Assembly: GCA_016178055.1 (NCBI GenBank)
Contig: JACOUC010000071.1
Location: 1 to 60,597, forward strand
Direction of reading: 5' to 3'
Length of the DNA stretch: 60,597 bases
Origin: Chlamydiota bacterium
Lineage (GTDB): Bacteria > Auribacterota > JACPWU01
Shown here: positions 52,189-60,503 of the stretch, piece by piece
Layout: each line of letters begins with the position of its first letter
Position numbering within the stretch: position 1 is the stretch's first letter
The notes under the pieces: model-generated
The model's database searches: none
What the model saw: only the letters and a program-made list of their open reading frames with translations
What the model was told of the DNA's origin: nothing
Program-made: the position numbers and the translations under genes

Positions 52189-52770
52189 ATGAAAAGGATA
52201 TTTTTGGCATTGCTTGTTTTGGTTACAGGCCTTGTCACTACACGGTTTGCTCAGGCTGATGGTGAGGAGATGGCTTGGACGCTTCATGGCTTATATGTTG
52301 AGCCGAACTTCCAGGCCTTTGTTCCCTTCAACGATAATTTGGACGTTGCTCCTTTCGTCGGGGGTAAAGTCGGTTATCAGTGGAATCAGTATGTTGCCGT
52401 TGAAGTAGATGCAGGATGGACCAATCCGGATCTTGATCAAGATGCGGGTGATGTCACTGTAGTTCCGCTTCTTTTCAATGCTCGTGTCAATCTTTGGCCC
52501 GGTGTTTACATGGTCGATCCATATCTTTTCGGCGGTATCGGTGTTAGTTTTAACGACATTGAAGTGGTCGGCGATGATGTGGACATCGATAATAGCTTTG
52601 CAGGTCAAATTGGAGGCGGTGTCGAGTATCATTTCAATGAAAATGTGTCTGGGTATTTGGATATGCGTTTTTATTTTTCTGATCCAGATCTTTCTACCAG
52701 CGTTCTTGGAGAATCAGATGTTGATTTAAATTCTTTCCTCGTCGGTGGTGGTGTTGTTTGGAGATTCTAG
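52189..52770 (+). CDS. OmpA-like outer membrane beta-barrel protein
   Basis: A 193-residue exported protein. Residues 1-24 form a signal peptide (MKRIFLALLVLVTGLVTTR then AQA-DG). The mature part has alternating strands with YVEPNFQAFVPFNDNLDVAP, VGGKVGYQWNQYVAVEVDAG, and ends with GGGVVWRF, a C-terminal Phe as in outer membrane proteins. It resembles the eight-stranded OmpA/OmpW barrels. ATG 52189 follows AAGGAG at good distance; the frame is open further up to 52123, but no ribosome site is there. A strong terminator follows at 52783-52819. Confidence 0.88.
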   Translation: MKRIFLALLVLVTGLVTTRFAQADGEEMAWTLHGLYVEPNFQAFVPFNDNLDVAPFVGGKVGYQWNQYVAVEVDAGWTNPDLDQDAGDVTVVPLLFNARVNLWPGVYMVDPYLFGGIGVSFNDIEVVGDDVDIDNSFAGQIGGGVEYHFNENVSGYLDMRFYFSDPDLSTSVLGESDVDLNSFLVGGGVVWRF

Positions 52771-52782
52771 TAGGTTTGATTT

Positions 52783-52819
52783 AAAAAAGCCCCGGGGTCA
52801 ATCCCGGGGCTTTTTTTTT
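52783..52819 (+). terminator. rho-independent terminator of the OmpA-like gene
   Basis: GCCCCGGG pairs with CCCGGGGC around GTCAAT, followed by nine T. Confidence 0.95.
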
Positions 52820-52915
52820 GTAAAAATACGAGTTTAAAATAAAAAATAAGGTGTACAAAAGAATTTTCTTGGTTTATCTAAAGGAAAGCTGATACTATTT
52901 TTGCTAAACGAGGAT

Positions 52916-52953
52916 GCACTTCGGAGAATTTTTGTGAACCGAGTGCTTTTTTT
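52916..52953 (+). terminator. second terminator-like hairpin before the histidine kinase
   Basis: GCACTTCGG pairs with CCGAGTGC and seven T follow. It lies about 100 bp before the kinase start, so it could be an attenuator in that leader or a backup terminator. Confidence 0.65.
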
Positions 52954-53054
52954 ATCTAATTGTAGAACCAGTAATATTTTTTACGAAATCCTGAAGAAGG
53001 ATTTCGCTCTACTTTATTCCTGCCCAAACAATCTTCATCTCAAAGGATGCAACC

Positions 53055-54218
53055 ATGACGGATGACGTTCTTTTGAAGATGGATTATGCCGAGAGCGTGA
53101 TTGAACATGCCTCTACGGGGGTTATTACCGTCGATTGTACACGAAAAATCACCCATTTGAATCGAGAAGCTCAGCATATTCTAGGGAATAGTTCTTATGG
53201 ATGGGTTGGCAAAGATCTTTCTTTTTTACCCGAAACCTTGGTTCACTTAATAGAAGAGACTTTACAAACGGGGCGGGGATATCACCGTCATGAAGTTAAA
53301 TTAAGAGACGGAAAGCATATTGGGGTGAATTCAGCTAAGATTCGTTCTCGTTCAGATGAGTTTGTAGGGGTTGTTGTCATTTTCACAGATTTATCCCAGA
53401 TTAAAAATTTCCAGAGGCAATCGAGAACCCAGGAGAAATTTAGTTTTATATCTAAAATTGCACAATCTTGTTCCCATGAACTCAAAAATTGTTTGGTTTC
53501 AATTAAGACTTTTTCTCAACTCTTACCAGAAAAATATATGGAAGAAAGTTTTCGCAAGGATTTTTATACCATCGTTTCTGGCGAGGTTGATCGTCTCGAG
53601 AATTTAGTCGATAATTTTGTATTCTTCTCTCAGCCCATTGAATTAAAAATGAAATCTGAAGATATTCGTGAAGTTCTTGAGTCCAGTTTAGGAGATTTGA
53701 AGGATGTTAACCTCAGTAATATTCAAATTGAGAGGGTCTATCAGCACTCCATAGGATCTCTTCTGATGGATCGTACCCTGATGATCAGGGCCTTGGGAAA
53801 CATCCTTCGAAATTCAGCTCAAGCGATGTGGAAGGGAGGCATATTGACTCTCAAAACGAAGATCCCTCCTCTGGGTGAAGGGTTTGATAATCTTTTTAAA
53901 GAAGAGGCTTTGCTCATTCAAATTGAAGATACCGGCGATGGAATTTCTGAAGAACATTCTCAAGAAATTTTCGAGCCGTTCTTTTCGACCAAAACTTTAG
54001 GGATGGGGCTGGGTCTTCCTATGGCAAAGAGAATTATTGAAGATCATGGAGGTCAAATCAGTTTTACCAGTCGAAAAGGAAAAGGAACCTGTGTTCAGGT
54101 AGTGATTCCGATTCGATTACCCAGTGAAATGCCTGTAGAGGGAGACGAACTAAAAGATCAAAAAAAACCCATGGCTTTTGAAATGTCATCCAATGAGGTG
54201 CGAGATGAAATCAGCTAA
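53055..54218 (+). CDS. PAS sensor histidine kinase
   Basis: A 387-residue soluble two-component kinase. A PAS domain fills residues 10-115 (VIEHASTGVITVDCTRKITH onward). The phosphoacceptor block SCSHELKNCLVSIKTFSQLL has His 141. The N box LGNILRNSAQAM and the G boxes EDTGDGI and MGLGLPMAKRIIEDHGG complete the HATPase domain. There are no membrane segments, so it senses inside the cell. It overlaps the next gene, an NtrC-type regulator, by 14 bp, so the two form an NtrB/NtrC-like pair. Confidence 0.94.
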   Translation: MTDDVLLKMDYAESVIEHASTGVITVDCTRKITHLNREAQHILGNSSYGWVGKDLSFLPETLVHLIEETLQTGRGYHRHEVKLRDGKHIGVNSAKIRSRSDEFVGVVVIFTDLSQIKNFQRQSRTQEKFSFISKIAQSCSHELKNCLVSIKTFSQLLPEKYMEESFRKDFYTIVSGEVDRLENLVDNFVFFSQPIELKMKSEDIREVLESSLGDLKDVNLSNIQIERVYQHSIGSLLMDRTLMIRALGNILRNSAQAMWKGGILTLKTKIPPLGEGFDNLFKEEALLIQIEDTGDGISEEHSQEIFEPFFSTKTLGMGLGLPMAKRIIEDHGGQISFTSRKGKGTCVQVVIPIRLPSEMPVEGDELKDQKKPMAFEMSSNEVRDEIS

Positions 54219-55680
54219 ATCTCCAAAAGTTTTGGTTGTTGATGATGAATTAGGTTCTCAAGAATCTTTAAAAATGATTCTCAAAGATTCTTATCAGGTG
54301 ATTACGGCTCCCACGGGCGAAGAGGCTTTTAAGGTATTGGACAATGAAAATCCTGATTTAGTTCTTTTGGATGTTCTTCTTCCGGGGATGGGGGGGATTG
54401 AGGTGTTACGAAAAGTCAGGTCTTTAAAACCGGACACGCAAGTCATTATGGTCACGGGAGAGGGTAAAGTGAAAACGGCGGTTGAGGCCATGAAATTGGG
54501 AGCCTTCGACTACATTCATAAACCTTTTAATGTTGATGAACTTCAAATTCTTGTTAAGCGTGCCTTGGAACAGCGTAATCTTCGCCATGAAATTGATCAA
54601 TTGAGGGTTGAATTAAAGAAGGCCTATCAATTTGACAATATTGTGGGAACCAGTGAAAAAATGAAAAATCTTTTTGAAAGCATTACGCGTGTGATGAATT
54701 CTAATGCCAATGTTTTGGTCACGGGAGAAAGTGGTACTGGAAAAGAACTGGTTGCCCGGGCCATTCACTATAATGGAAATAGAAAAGAACAGCCCTTTGT
54801 AGTGGTTCATACCTCTGCTGTTCCTGATAAACTTTTGGAGAGTGAACTTTTTGGGCATGAAAAAGGTGCTTTTACCGGAGCCATTCAAAGAAAAGATGGA
54901 ACATTAGAGCTTGCCGATGGAGGAACCGTTTTCCTTGATGAAATTGGCGATATGCCCTTTGAGCTTCAGGCCAAGCTTTTGAGGGCCATTCAAGAAAAGG
55001 AATTTCGAAGAGTCGGAGGAACAGAGTCTATTCGGGTCGATGTTCGATTTGTCGCTGCCACCAATAAAAATCTGGAAAAGGCGGTAAAAGAGGGTAGCTT
55101 TAGAGAAGACCTCTATTATCGACTCAGTGTAGTTCCGATTGTTCTTCCTCCTTTGAGAGAAAGAAGAGAAGATATTCCCCTTTTGGTCTATCATTTCTTA
55201 GATCGTCATCGAACAGGAGCCCATTCTAAAGTCGAAGGTTTTGCTCAAGAAGCGATGGATGCGCTTCAAAATTATGACTGGCCTGGAAATGTTCGAGAGC
55301 TTCAAAATGCCCTAGAAAATTTGGTGGTCATGGTAGATCATCCGATGATTCGTTTGGAGGATCTTCCTCAACAAATTCGGATGCACCAGTTTCAAAAAAA
55401 TCTTTTTGGTCAAAACTCTAAAGAAGGTGCTTCTCTGGAATCCATTGTCGCCGCTTTTGAAAAGCAGATCATTGAAGAAGCGCTTCGTAAATGTAACGGG
55501 ATTTATACTCGAGCGGCAAAACTTTTAGGGACCACGAGAAGGATTTTAAAATATAAAATTGACCAACTCCAAATTCAGCCTGTGCGAACTTCTCGTAAAT
55601 CTAACAAACAAGAAGAAAATTCTTCTCTTCCCTCTCCCAATGAAATTCTGCCTTCTCCAGGTCTCATTGAAAATTCATAG
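54205..55680 (+). CDS. NtrC-family sigma54-dependent response regulator
   Basis: A 491-residue activator with three domains. The receiver domain (1-125) has phospho-Asp 56 in LVLLDVLLPGMGG. The AAA+ domain (about 145-380) has GESGTGKEL, the sigma54-contact loop GAFTGA, and GGTVFLDEIGDM. The C-terminal Fis-type helix-turn-helix is EALRKCNGIYTRAAKLLGTT. I start at ATG 54205, overlapping the kinase gene by 14 bp, since it gives the normal receiver start. It should drive sigma54 promoters; one candidate is 55846-55864, just downstream. Confidence 0.95.
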   Translation: MKSAKSPKVLVVDDELGSQESLKMILKDSYQVITAPTGEEAFKVLDNENPDLVLLDVLLPGMGGIEVLRKVRSLKPDTQVIMVTGEGKVKTAVEAMKLGAFDYIHKPFNVDELQILVKRALEQRNLRHEIDQLRVELKKAYQFDNIVGTSEKMKNLFESITRVMNSNANVLVTGESGTGKELVARAIHYNGNRKEQPFVVVHTSAVPDKLLESELFGHEKGAFTGAIQRKDGTLELADGGTVFLDEIGDMPFELQAKLLRAIQEKEFRRVGGTESIRVDVRFVAATNKNLEKAVKEGSFREDLYYRLSVVPIVLPPLRERREDIPLLVYHFLDRHRTGAHSKVEGFAQEAMDALQNYDWPGNVRELQNALENLVVMVDHPMIRLEDLPQQIRMHQFQKNLFGQNSKEGASLESIVAAFEKQIIEEALRKCNGIYTRAAKLLGTTRRILKYKIDQLQIQPVRTSRKSNKQEENSSLPSPNEILPSPGLIENS

Positions 55681-55845
55681 AATCCTCTCGTTTTTTTATC
55701 ATAACTAACAAAATTGGGCAAACTAATTATTCCGTCCTTTTTTGTATATTGCTATTCAGTGTTTTAAAATTAAAATCAAAAAGAATAATTTTTATAACTT
55801 ATTTATTTATAGATACTTACATATTAATTTTATTTAAATTTATAC

Positions 55846-55864
55846 TTGGCATGGGACTTGATAT
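55846..55864 (+). promoter_or_regulatory. sigma54-like promoter before the HD-GYP gene
   Basis: TTGGCATGGGACTTGATA has a -24 GG and, 10 bp later, GA where GC is usual. It lies right after the gene for a sigma54 activator and about 95 bp before the HD-GYP gene. Confidence 0.5.
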
Positions 55865-55893
55865 ATAAGGACCCGAGTGCTTCCTCGTTCCCA

Positions 55894-55947
55894 CCCACAG
55901 GCGGGATGCCAGAAAAAATGGATACTTCCTGTGGGAAATTTTTTTTT
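55894..55947 (+). terminator. attenuator-like hairpin before the HD-GYP gene
   Basis: CCCACAGG (55894-55901) pairs with CCTGTGGG (55928-55935), followed by AAA and nine T. The ribosome site GGAGAA of the next gene comes directly after the T-run. A leader-controlled switch is possible; no known riboswitch core is recognised. Confidence 0.65.
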
Positions 55948-55958
55948 GGAGAATCGTC

Positions 55959-56990
55959 ATGGAGAGTCTACGAAAGACAATTCTTGTGGTAGACGATGAA
56001 GAGGGGATTCGTAAGTCCCTCGACATGATTTTAAAAGAGCATTATCGAGTCTTCACAACCCCTAGTGCTGAACAAGCCCTCCAACTTCTTCAAACAAATC
56101 TTAAAAATGTGGATGTCATTTTCTCCGATATTCTTATGTGCCAGATGACCGGGATCCAGTTTTTAGAGAATGTCAAAAAATTCTGTCCAACGGCACAAGT
56201 TATTTTAATAACGGGCTATCCTACGATCGATACCACTGTTGCTGCTCTTCGTTTAGGAGCTTCGGATTATATTCTCAAACCTTTTACAGTGGATGAAATT
56301 CTAAAGGCCACAAGACGGGCTTTGGAACGTAAAAGAACCTATCAGAAAAATCAGGAGAAAATTCAAGAGCTCTCGGAGGCGATTCAGAGAAATTATGATG
56401 GGACCATTCGTGCTTTAATTTCTGCGATTAATATCAGAGATCAATATACCGCTGGACATTCCTATCGGGTTTCAAAACTCATGGCACGCTTTGCCAAATT
56501 TCTTAAAATAGATTCTGAGATTGCTGAGAAATTAGAGATTATTGGCTATTTACATGACATTGGTAAAATCGGAATTGCCCAAGAAATCTTGAATAAAAAG
56601 TCGGGTCTGACGTCAGAAGAATACGAAGAAATCAAGCTTTATCCCTTTATTGGATATAAAATTCTCCAATCGGTAGATTTGTTAAAAGATGTCCTGGACA
56701 TTTTGCTCTATCACCAAGAGCGCTTTGATGGGCAAGGTTATCCTGCAGGACTTCGGGGGCGTGAAATTCCTTTGGGCGCAAGAATGTTAGCCATTGTTGA
56801 TGCCTACGATGCGATGACCTCCCAGCGAGTTTATCAGGAAAAACAATCGAGTGAGCTCAGTTTTAAAGAATTACGCGAGCAAGGGAAAAGTCAGTTTGAT
56901 CCTGATCTTGTAGAATCTTTTATTCGAATGATGGAAACAAAAGGGGATTCTCCAATTCCAGTCCTTCAAAGGGAGGTAAGCTCTTTATGA
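55959..56990 (+). CDS. response regulator with HD-GYP c-di-GMP phosphodiesterase domain
   Basis: A 343-residue RpfG-type protein. The receiver has phospho-Asp 57 in FSDILMCQMTG. After a short linker the HD-GYP domain starts near residue 150, with AGHSYRVSKLMARFAK, the HD pair in YLHDIGKIGIA, and the HHExxDGxGYP motif as YHQERFDGQGYPAGL; the GYP is intact. Such enzymes break down c-di-GMP. The window has a c-di-GMP riboswitch at 42242-42490, a possible downstream target. It overlaps the next gene by 4 bp. Confidence 0.95.
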   Translation: MESLRKTILVVDDEEGIRKSLDMILKEHYRVFTTPSAEQALQLLQTNLKNVDVIFSDILMCQMTGIQFLENVKKFCPTAQVILITGYPTIDTTVAALRLGASDYILKPFTVDEILKATRRALERKRTYQKNQEKIQELSEAIQRNYDGTIRALISAINIRDQYTAGHSYRVSKLMARFAKFLKIDSEIAEKLEIIGYLHDIGKIGIAQEILNKKSGLTSEEYEEIKLYPFIGYKILQSVDLLKDVLDILLYHQERFDGQGYPAGLRGREIPLGARMLAIVDAYDAMTSQRVYQEKQSSELSFKELREQGKSQFDPDLVESFIRMMETKGDSPIPVLQREVSSL

Positions 56991-58255
56991 AAAAAAATAA
57001 AACAGCAGAATTTGTTGCTTATGGATTAGGAATTTGGATGGTTTTTATTTTTTCAGCTTCATCAGCCTATGCGATTGGTTTTAGGTTATACGATGAAGGG
57101 GCAAAGGCTCAAGGACAGGCTGGCGCTTATACGGCTCAAGCGGATGATGCCTCGAGTCTTTATTATAATCCAGCGGCGATGCCCAGTCTTAAAGGCGATC
57201 AAGCTTTGACGGGAGCAGAGTTTATATTTCTCGATACCGATTATACAAGTACATCTGGGGTCGAAGAATCTTCGGAAAATGATATGGGGATGGTTCCCCA
57301 TTTTTATGCTGTGAAACAACTCAATAAAAAATGGGCGATTGGTTTGGGAGTTTATTCTCTTTTTGGGCTTGCAACAGAATACAATGATCGAGGGGCTTTC
57401 CGTTATGTGACCACGAGTTCTGAATTAAGAACGATGGACGTGAGTCCGGTGATCGCTTATCAATTAACCCCTGAGCTTTCTGCCGCGGCTGGTTTGGACG
57501 TAGTGATTGGAAGTGCTGATCTGCGTAGCAAGGTTGATTTTGGAGCCTTGGCTGGAATTTCGGGAATGGCGGATGGCAATTCTCGATTGGCTGGAGATGG
57601 GGAAGGGCTGGGCTTTAATGTAAGCCTTCTTTATCAACCCCATGTACAGCATCGCTTTGGAATTTTATTTCATAGCCCAGTTGATCTTGATCTTGACGGG
57701 AGCGTGGTTCTTTCGAGTATCCCCAATTTTGTAGGAGTGGGTTCTACGGTGACGGGAGATCTTTCAACAGAAATTGATTTGCCGGCTATTATTAGATTTG
57801 GGTATGCCTACACTCCCACTTCACAGTGGAAGATAGAGTTTGATTTAGATTGGTCTAATTTTAGTTCCTATAATGAGTTGGATTTAAGGAGCACCAATCC
57901 CCTTTTCCCATCGACCATTGTTCCTAAAGATTATGACGATGGATATGTTTTTGCGATTGGAACGCAGTATCTCTTGAATGAGTCCTGGGCCCTTCGGGCG
58001 GGTTACGGACATATTCTTGCCTCTGTTCCGGACTCCACCTTTGATCCCATTGTTCCAGATGCGGACCGAAATTTTGTTACTGTGGGTCTAGGATATGAAT
58101 GGAAAATGTTTACGGTCGATGCGGCTTATCAAGCCATTTTTTTTGATGATCGGAATATCGATAATGATGTTGGGGCCAGTGTCGGTTCGACCGTGGATGG
58201 GCATTATGAAACTTTTGTTCATGCCTTTGTTATTGATGTAAAAATGTCCTTTTAG
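56987..58255 (+). CDS. FadL/OmpP1 family outer membrane transporter
   Basis: A 422-residue outer membrane barrel. A signal peptide ends near ASSAYA (residue 30). IGFRLYDEGAKAQGQAGAY, then DDASSLYYNPAAMPSLKG, is the family N-terminal hatch region, with the NPA motif. The rest has many strands and ends MSF with C-terminal Phe. FadL proteins let hydrophobic compounds such as fatty acids or aromatic hydrocarbons pass. It is translationally coupled to the HD-GYP gene, which is unusual and ties c-di-GMP signalling to hydrophobic substrate uptake. Confidence 0.92.
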   Translation: MKKNKTAEFVAYGLGIWMVFIFSASSAYAIGFRLYDEGAKAQGQAGAYTAQADDASSLYYNPAAMPSLKGDQALTGAEFIFLDTDYTSTSGVEESSENDMGMVPHFYAVKQLNKKWAIGLGVYSLFGLATEYNDRGAFRYVTTSSELRTMDVSPVIAYQLTPELSAAAGLDVVIGSADLRSKVDFGALAGISGMADGNSRLAGDGEGLGFNVSLLYQPHVQHRFGILFHSPVDLDLDGSVVLSSIPNFVGVGSTVTGDLSTEIDLPAIIRFGYAYTPTSQWKIEFDLDWSNFSSYNELDLRSTNPLFPSTIVPKDYDDGYVFAIGTQYLLNESWALRAGYGHILASVPDSTFDPIVPDADRNFVTVGLGYEWKMFTVDAAYQAIFFDDRNIDNDVGASVGSTVDGHYETFVHAFVIDVKMSF

Positions 58256-58276
58256 TTTTTGAGTGAAACTTTCTCT

Positions 58277-58654
58277 ATGAAACAGGCGACCGTGTTAATT
58301 GTTGACGACGAGAGAGGTCCCCGGGAATCCCTCCGAATGATTCTAAAAAATGATTATCAACTTCTCATTGCCAGCAATGGTTTTGAGGCCATTGAATTTT
58401 TAAAAAACCATCCGGTGGATGTCATTGTATCAGACCTTAAAATGCCCGAACTTTCTGGGGTCGATGTTTTGAATCGAGCAAAAGAATTGGATCCCAGAAT
58501 TGAATTCATCCTCTTAACCGGTTTTGGGAATTTACAAAGTATCAGTTTAGAAACACCTCATCCCATCTCAGATTTTCTCTACAAACCTTACAGTGTAGAA
58601 ATCGTTCGAAGTGTTGTAAAAAAGGCTGTTGAGAAAAGAAAATCGCAATCATAA
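58277..58654 (+). CDS. single-domain response regulator
   Basis: A 125-residue receiver domain without output domain. VLIVDDERGPRESLRMILK, with the acidic pair, VIVSDLKMPELSG with phospho-Asp 53, then FILLTGFG and DFLYKPYSVE (the Lys-Pro) are all present. ATG 58277 is chosen; a TTG at 58259 is the other option, and neither has a clear ribosome site. It follows the FadL gene by about 20 bp. It closely resembles the receivers of the two preceding regulators and could share their kinase. Confidence 0.88.
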   Translation: MKQATVLIVDDERGPRESLRMILKNDYQLLIASNGFEAIEFLKNHPVDVIVSDLKMPELSGVDVLNRAKELDPRIEFILLTGFGNLQSISLETPHPISDFLYKPYSVEIVRSVVKKAVEKRKSQS

Positions 58655-58780
58655 AAATCCAAAAATCAAACATCAAAGATCAAAATGACAATGTAAAATT
58701 TAAATATCTCCCTTGCAATAACATTAGAAATTTTGAATTTTGGTATGTCATTTTGCATTTTGATTTTTGAATTTTAAATT
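58652..58780 (+). repeat. CAAAAATCAAAATG element, plus orientation
   Basis: The arms are CCAAAAATCAAACATC and TTTTGATTTTTGAATTTT, and the core reads TCCCTTGCAATAACATTAG. It separates the receiver gene from the Nudix gene. Confidence 0.85.
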
Positions 58781-58854
58781 AACTACGAGGATAGGTTAAT
58801 AGCCTACGATCCGTTTAAATTAATCCCTCCTGTGTTACGTAAAAATTCGGTAGA

Positions 58855-59328
58855 ATGTCTCTTATGATGAAATTAAAAAAACAGCTTGAGGTAGAAAAGC
58901 ATGTTTCAGCTGGAGGGGTGGTTTATCGTTTGAGTGAAGAAATTCTTCAAATTGCGCTGATTTCAAAATTAGGAAGAAAGGTTTGGTGTCTTCCAAAAGG
59001 TCATGTTGAAAAAGGAGAGAGTTTTTTTGAGGCCGCTCAAAGGGAGATTTTAGAGGAGACAGGTTTAGAGGCCCATCCTTTTAACAGTCTGGGTGATGTT
59101 GCTTATGAATATTATGATCGGTGGGAGAAGAAAAGAATTTTTAAAACGGTCCATTTTTTTCTTTTTGTTTTCTGTAAAAAAGTCAGGAATCCTCAAGATC
59201 GTGAAGTGGATGAGGTGAAATGGTTCTCGGTTGACGAGGCTTTGTCCTGTATGAGTTATTCTAGTGAAAAAAAGATTGTGAAGAAAGCGGCTCGGTCATT
59301 GATGAAGAATGGTAAAAGGACGTTTTAG
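58855..59328 (+). CDS. Nudix hydrolase
   Basis: A 157-residue Nudix-fold pyrophosphatase. The early AGGVVYRL and LPKGHVEKGE lead to the Nudix box GHVEKGESFFEAAQREILEE then TG. GX5EX7REUXEEXGU is matched with all Glu present. The YYDRWEKKRIFKTVHFF strand resembles diadenosine tetraphosphate or bis(5'-nucleosyl) hydrolases, so such a substrate is possible. The start is uncertain: ATG at 58855, 58864 or 58867, none with a clear ribosome site. Confidence 0.9.
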   Translation: MSLMMKLKKQLEVEKHVSAGGVVYRLSEEILQIALISKLGRKVWCLPKGHVEKGESFFEAAQREILEETGLEAHPFNSLGDVAYEYYDRWEKKRIFKTVHFFLFVFCKKVRNPQDREVDEVKWFSVDEALSCMSYSSEKKIVKKAARSLMKNGKRTF

Positions 59329-59410
59329 CTTGATCCTCCCGATAGGTTTTTGATAGCTTCTAGCCCTAATAATAAAATGTGAAATTTGTTTTTATGAATC
59401 GATTTCTACC

Positions 59411-59450
59411 TTAATTTTGATTTTTGATGTTTGATTTTTGGATTTTCATA
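59411..59450. repeat. half copy of CAAAAATCAAAATG repeat
   Basis: TTAATTTTGATTTTTGATG and the following TTTGATTTTTGG form the right arm only, just before tRNA-Thr. Confidence 0.6.
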
Positions 59451-59453
59451 GTT

Positions 59454-59525
59454 GCTGGCGTAGCTCAACGGTAGAGCACCTGATTTGTAATCAGGCGGTT
59501 GCGGGTTCAAATCCCATCGCCAGCT
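59454..59525 (+). tRNA. tRNA-Thr (UGU)
   Basis: The acceptor arms GCTGGCG and CGCCAGC pair. The anticodon loop is TTTGTAA with anticodon TGT. The T-arm is GGGTTCAAATCCC and the discriminator is T. Confidence 0.95.
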
Positions 59526-59527
59526 TA

Positions 59528-59590
59528 AAAACAGTTCAAGGTTCAAAGTTTAACCCCGTTATTCAACGGGGCAAGAGTTCAAAGAAAAAA
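59528..59590. repeat. TTCAAAG repeat interrupted by a small hairpin
   Basis: ACAGTTCAAGGTTCAAAG is followed by the hairpin CCCCGTTATTCAACGGGG, then GAGTTCAAAG. The hairpin resembles the one in the tRNA-Glu duplication (CCCCGTCATCCGACGGGG). Confidence 0.75.
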
Positions 59591-59594
59591 ACAA

Positions 59595-59854
59595 AAGAAA
59601 AAACAATTTAAAATTCTCTTGCAACCTTTGTCTAGGTTTGGTAAAAGATTCAGTTACAGTATCTATTTTAGAAATTCCTTTTTTCAGATAACTCTCTTAG
59701 GTTCAAAAAGAGAAAAAGGTCTTTTTGTACCTAGTGGGGTATTTTTTTATTTGTTTTCTTTTTTATAACTGCTTGTAAAATAGTGGGTTAAGTTTTTAAA
59801 TTCTAAATTTCGAGCTAATTTTCATCCCGATGGATAGAATAGATGAGAATTTTA
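59595..59854. other. spacer between tRNA-Thr and tRNA-Tyr
   Basis: An AT-rich stretch with the pairing AAAAAGGTC / ACCTAGTGGGG only weakly suggested around 59708-59748. No gene is seen; a tRNA promoter may lie here. Confidence 0.3.
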
Positions 59855-59936
59855 GGGCAGGTACCAAAGTGGCCAACTGGGCCAGACTGTAAATCTGGTG
59901 GCTATGCCTTCGAAGGTTCGAACCCTTCCCTGCCCA
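59855..59936 (+). tRNA. tRNA-Tyr (GUA)
   Basis: The acceptor arms GGGCAGG and CCTGCCC pair. The anticodon loop is CTGTAAA with anticodon GTA. There is a long variable arm as expected for tRNA-Tyr, the T-arm is AGGTTCGAACCCT and the discriminator is A. Confidence 0.95.
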
Positions 59937-59940
59937 GGAA

Positions 59941-60088
59941 GACGGTTTAAAGTTCAAAGTTTAAGGTTTAAAGAGAAAAGCGAAAAACGAGAAAAGCATT
60001 TGATGGGTGTTGAGCTATATTTAAAGTATTAGCTTTGTATTAGCTTCAATTTTTTTCTTTGAACCTTGAACTTTAAACTTTGAACTGT
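59941..60088. repeat. TTCAAAG inverted repeat between tRNA-Tyr and tRNA-Gly
   Basis: The left arm is GGTTTAAAGTTCAAAGTTTA and the right arm is its complement, ending TTTAAACTTTGAACTG. The arms are separated by about 90 bp. Confidence 0.8.
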
Positions 60089-60094
60089 ATTACT

Positions 60095-60165
60095 GCGGGA
60101 GTAGCTCAATGGTAGAGTTCCAGCCTTCCAAGCTGGATACGCGGGTTCGATTCCCGTCTCCCGCT
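60095..60165 (+). tRNA. tRNA-Gly (UCC)
   Basis: The acceptor arms GCGGGAG and CTCCCGC pair. The anticodon loop is CTTCCAA with anticodon TCC. The T-arm is GGGTTCGATTCCC and the discriminator is T. Confidence 0.95.
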
Positions 60166-60169
60166 TGAA

Positions 60170-60272
60170 AAGCAGTAAGGAGTAGGCAGTAAGAAGTAAG
60201 TAGTAAAAAATAAAGTGGGTTTGGTACGTATTGGATTCTCTACATACTACGTACTGTTTACTACTTACTGTT
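60170..60272. repeat. AGTAAGTAGTA inverted repeat
   Basis: GCAGTAAGAAGTAAGTAGTA and TACTGTTTACTACTTACTG are inverted copies around a 50-bp spacer. It occupies the same kind of position as the TTCAAAG repeats but is built from different words. Confidence 0.7.
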
Positions 60273-60279
60273 TTTATCT

Positions 60280-60352
60280 GCCGAGATAGCTCAGCTGGCA
60301 GAGCACGTCCTTGGTAAGGACGAGGTCACGGGTTCGATTCCCGTTCTCGGCT
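60280..60352 (+). tRNA. tRNA-Thr (GGU)
   Basis: The acceptor arms GCCGAGA and TCTCGGC pair. The anticodon loop is CTTGGTA with anticodon GGT. The T-arm is GGGTTCGATTCCC and the discriminator is T. It is followed by tuf, the classical order. Confidence 0.95.
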
Positions 60353-60363
60353 CGGGACATAAA

Positions 60364-60483
60364 GGCAGTTTAAAGTTTAAAGGGAAAAACGATAAAGACT
60401 TTTGGATTTTGAACCGTATTTACGTGAACTGTATTTGTTTTGATTTTTTGTTTTTTCTTTAAACTTTAAACTTTTAACTTGTC
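60364..60483. repeat. TTCAAAG-type inverted repeat before tuf
   Basis: CAGTTTAAAGTTTAAAGGGA and CTTTAAACTTTAAACTTTTA are the arms. It ends just before the tuf ribosome site. Confidence 0.75.
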
Positions 60484-60503
60484 TTTAAAGGGAGGGCTTA
60501 AAA

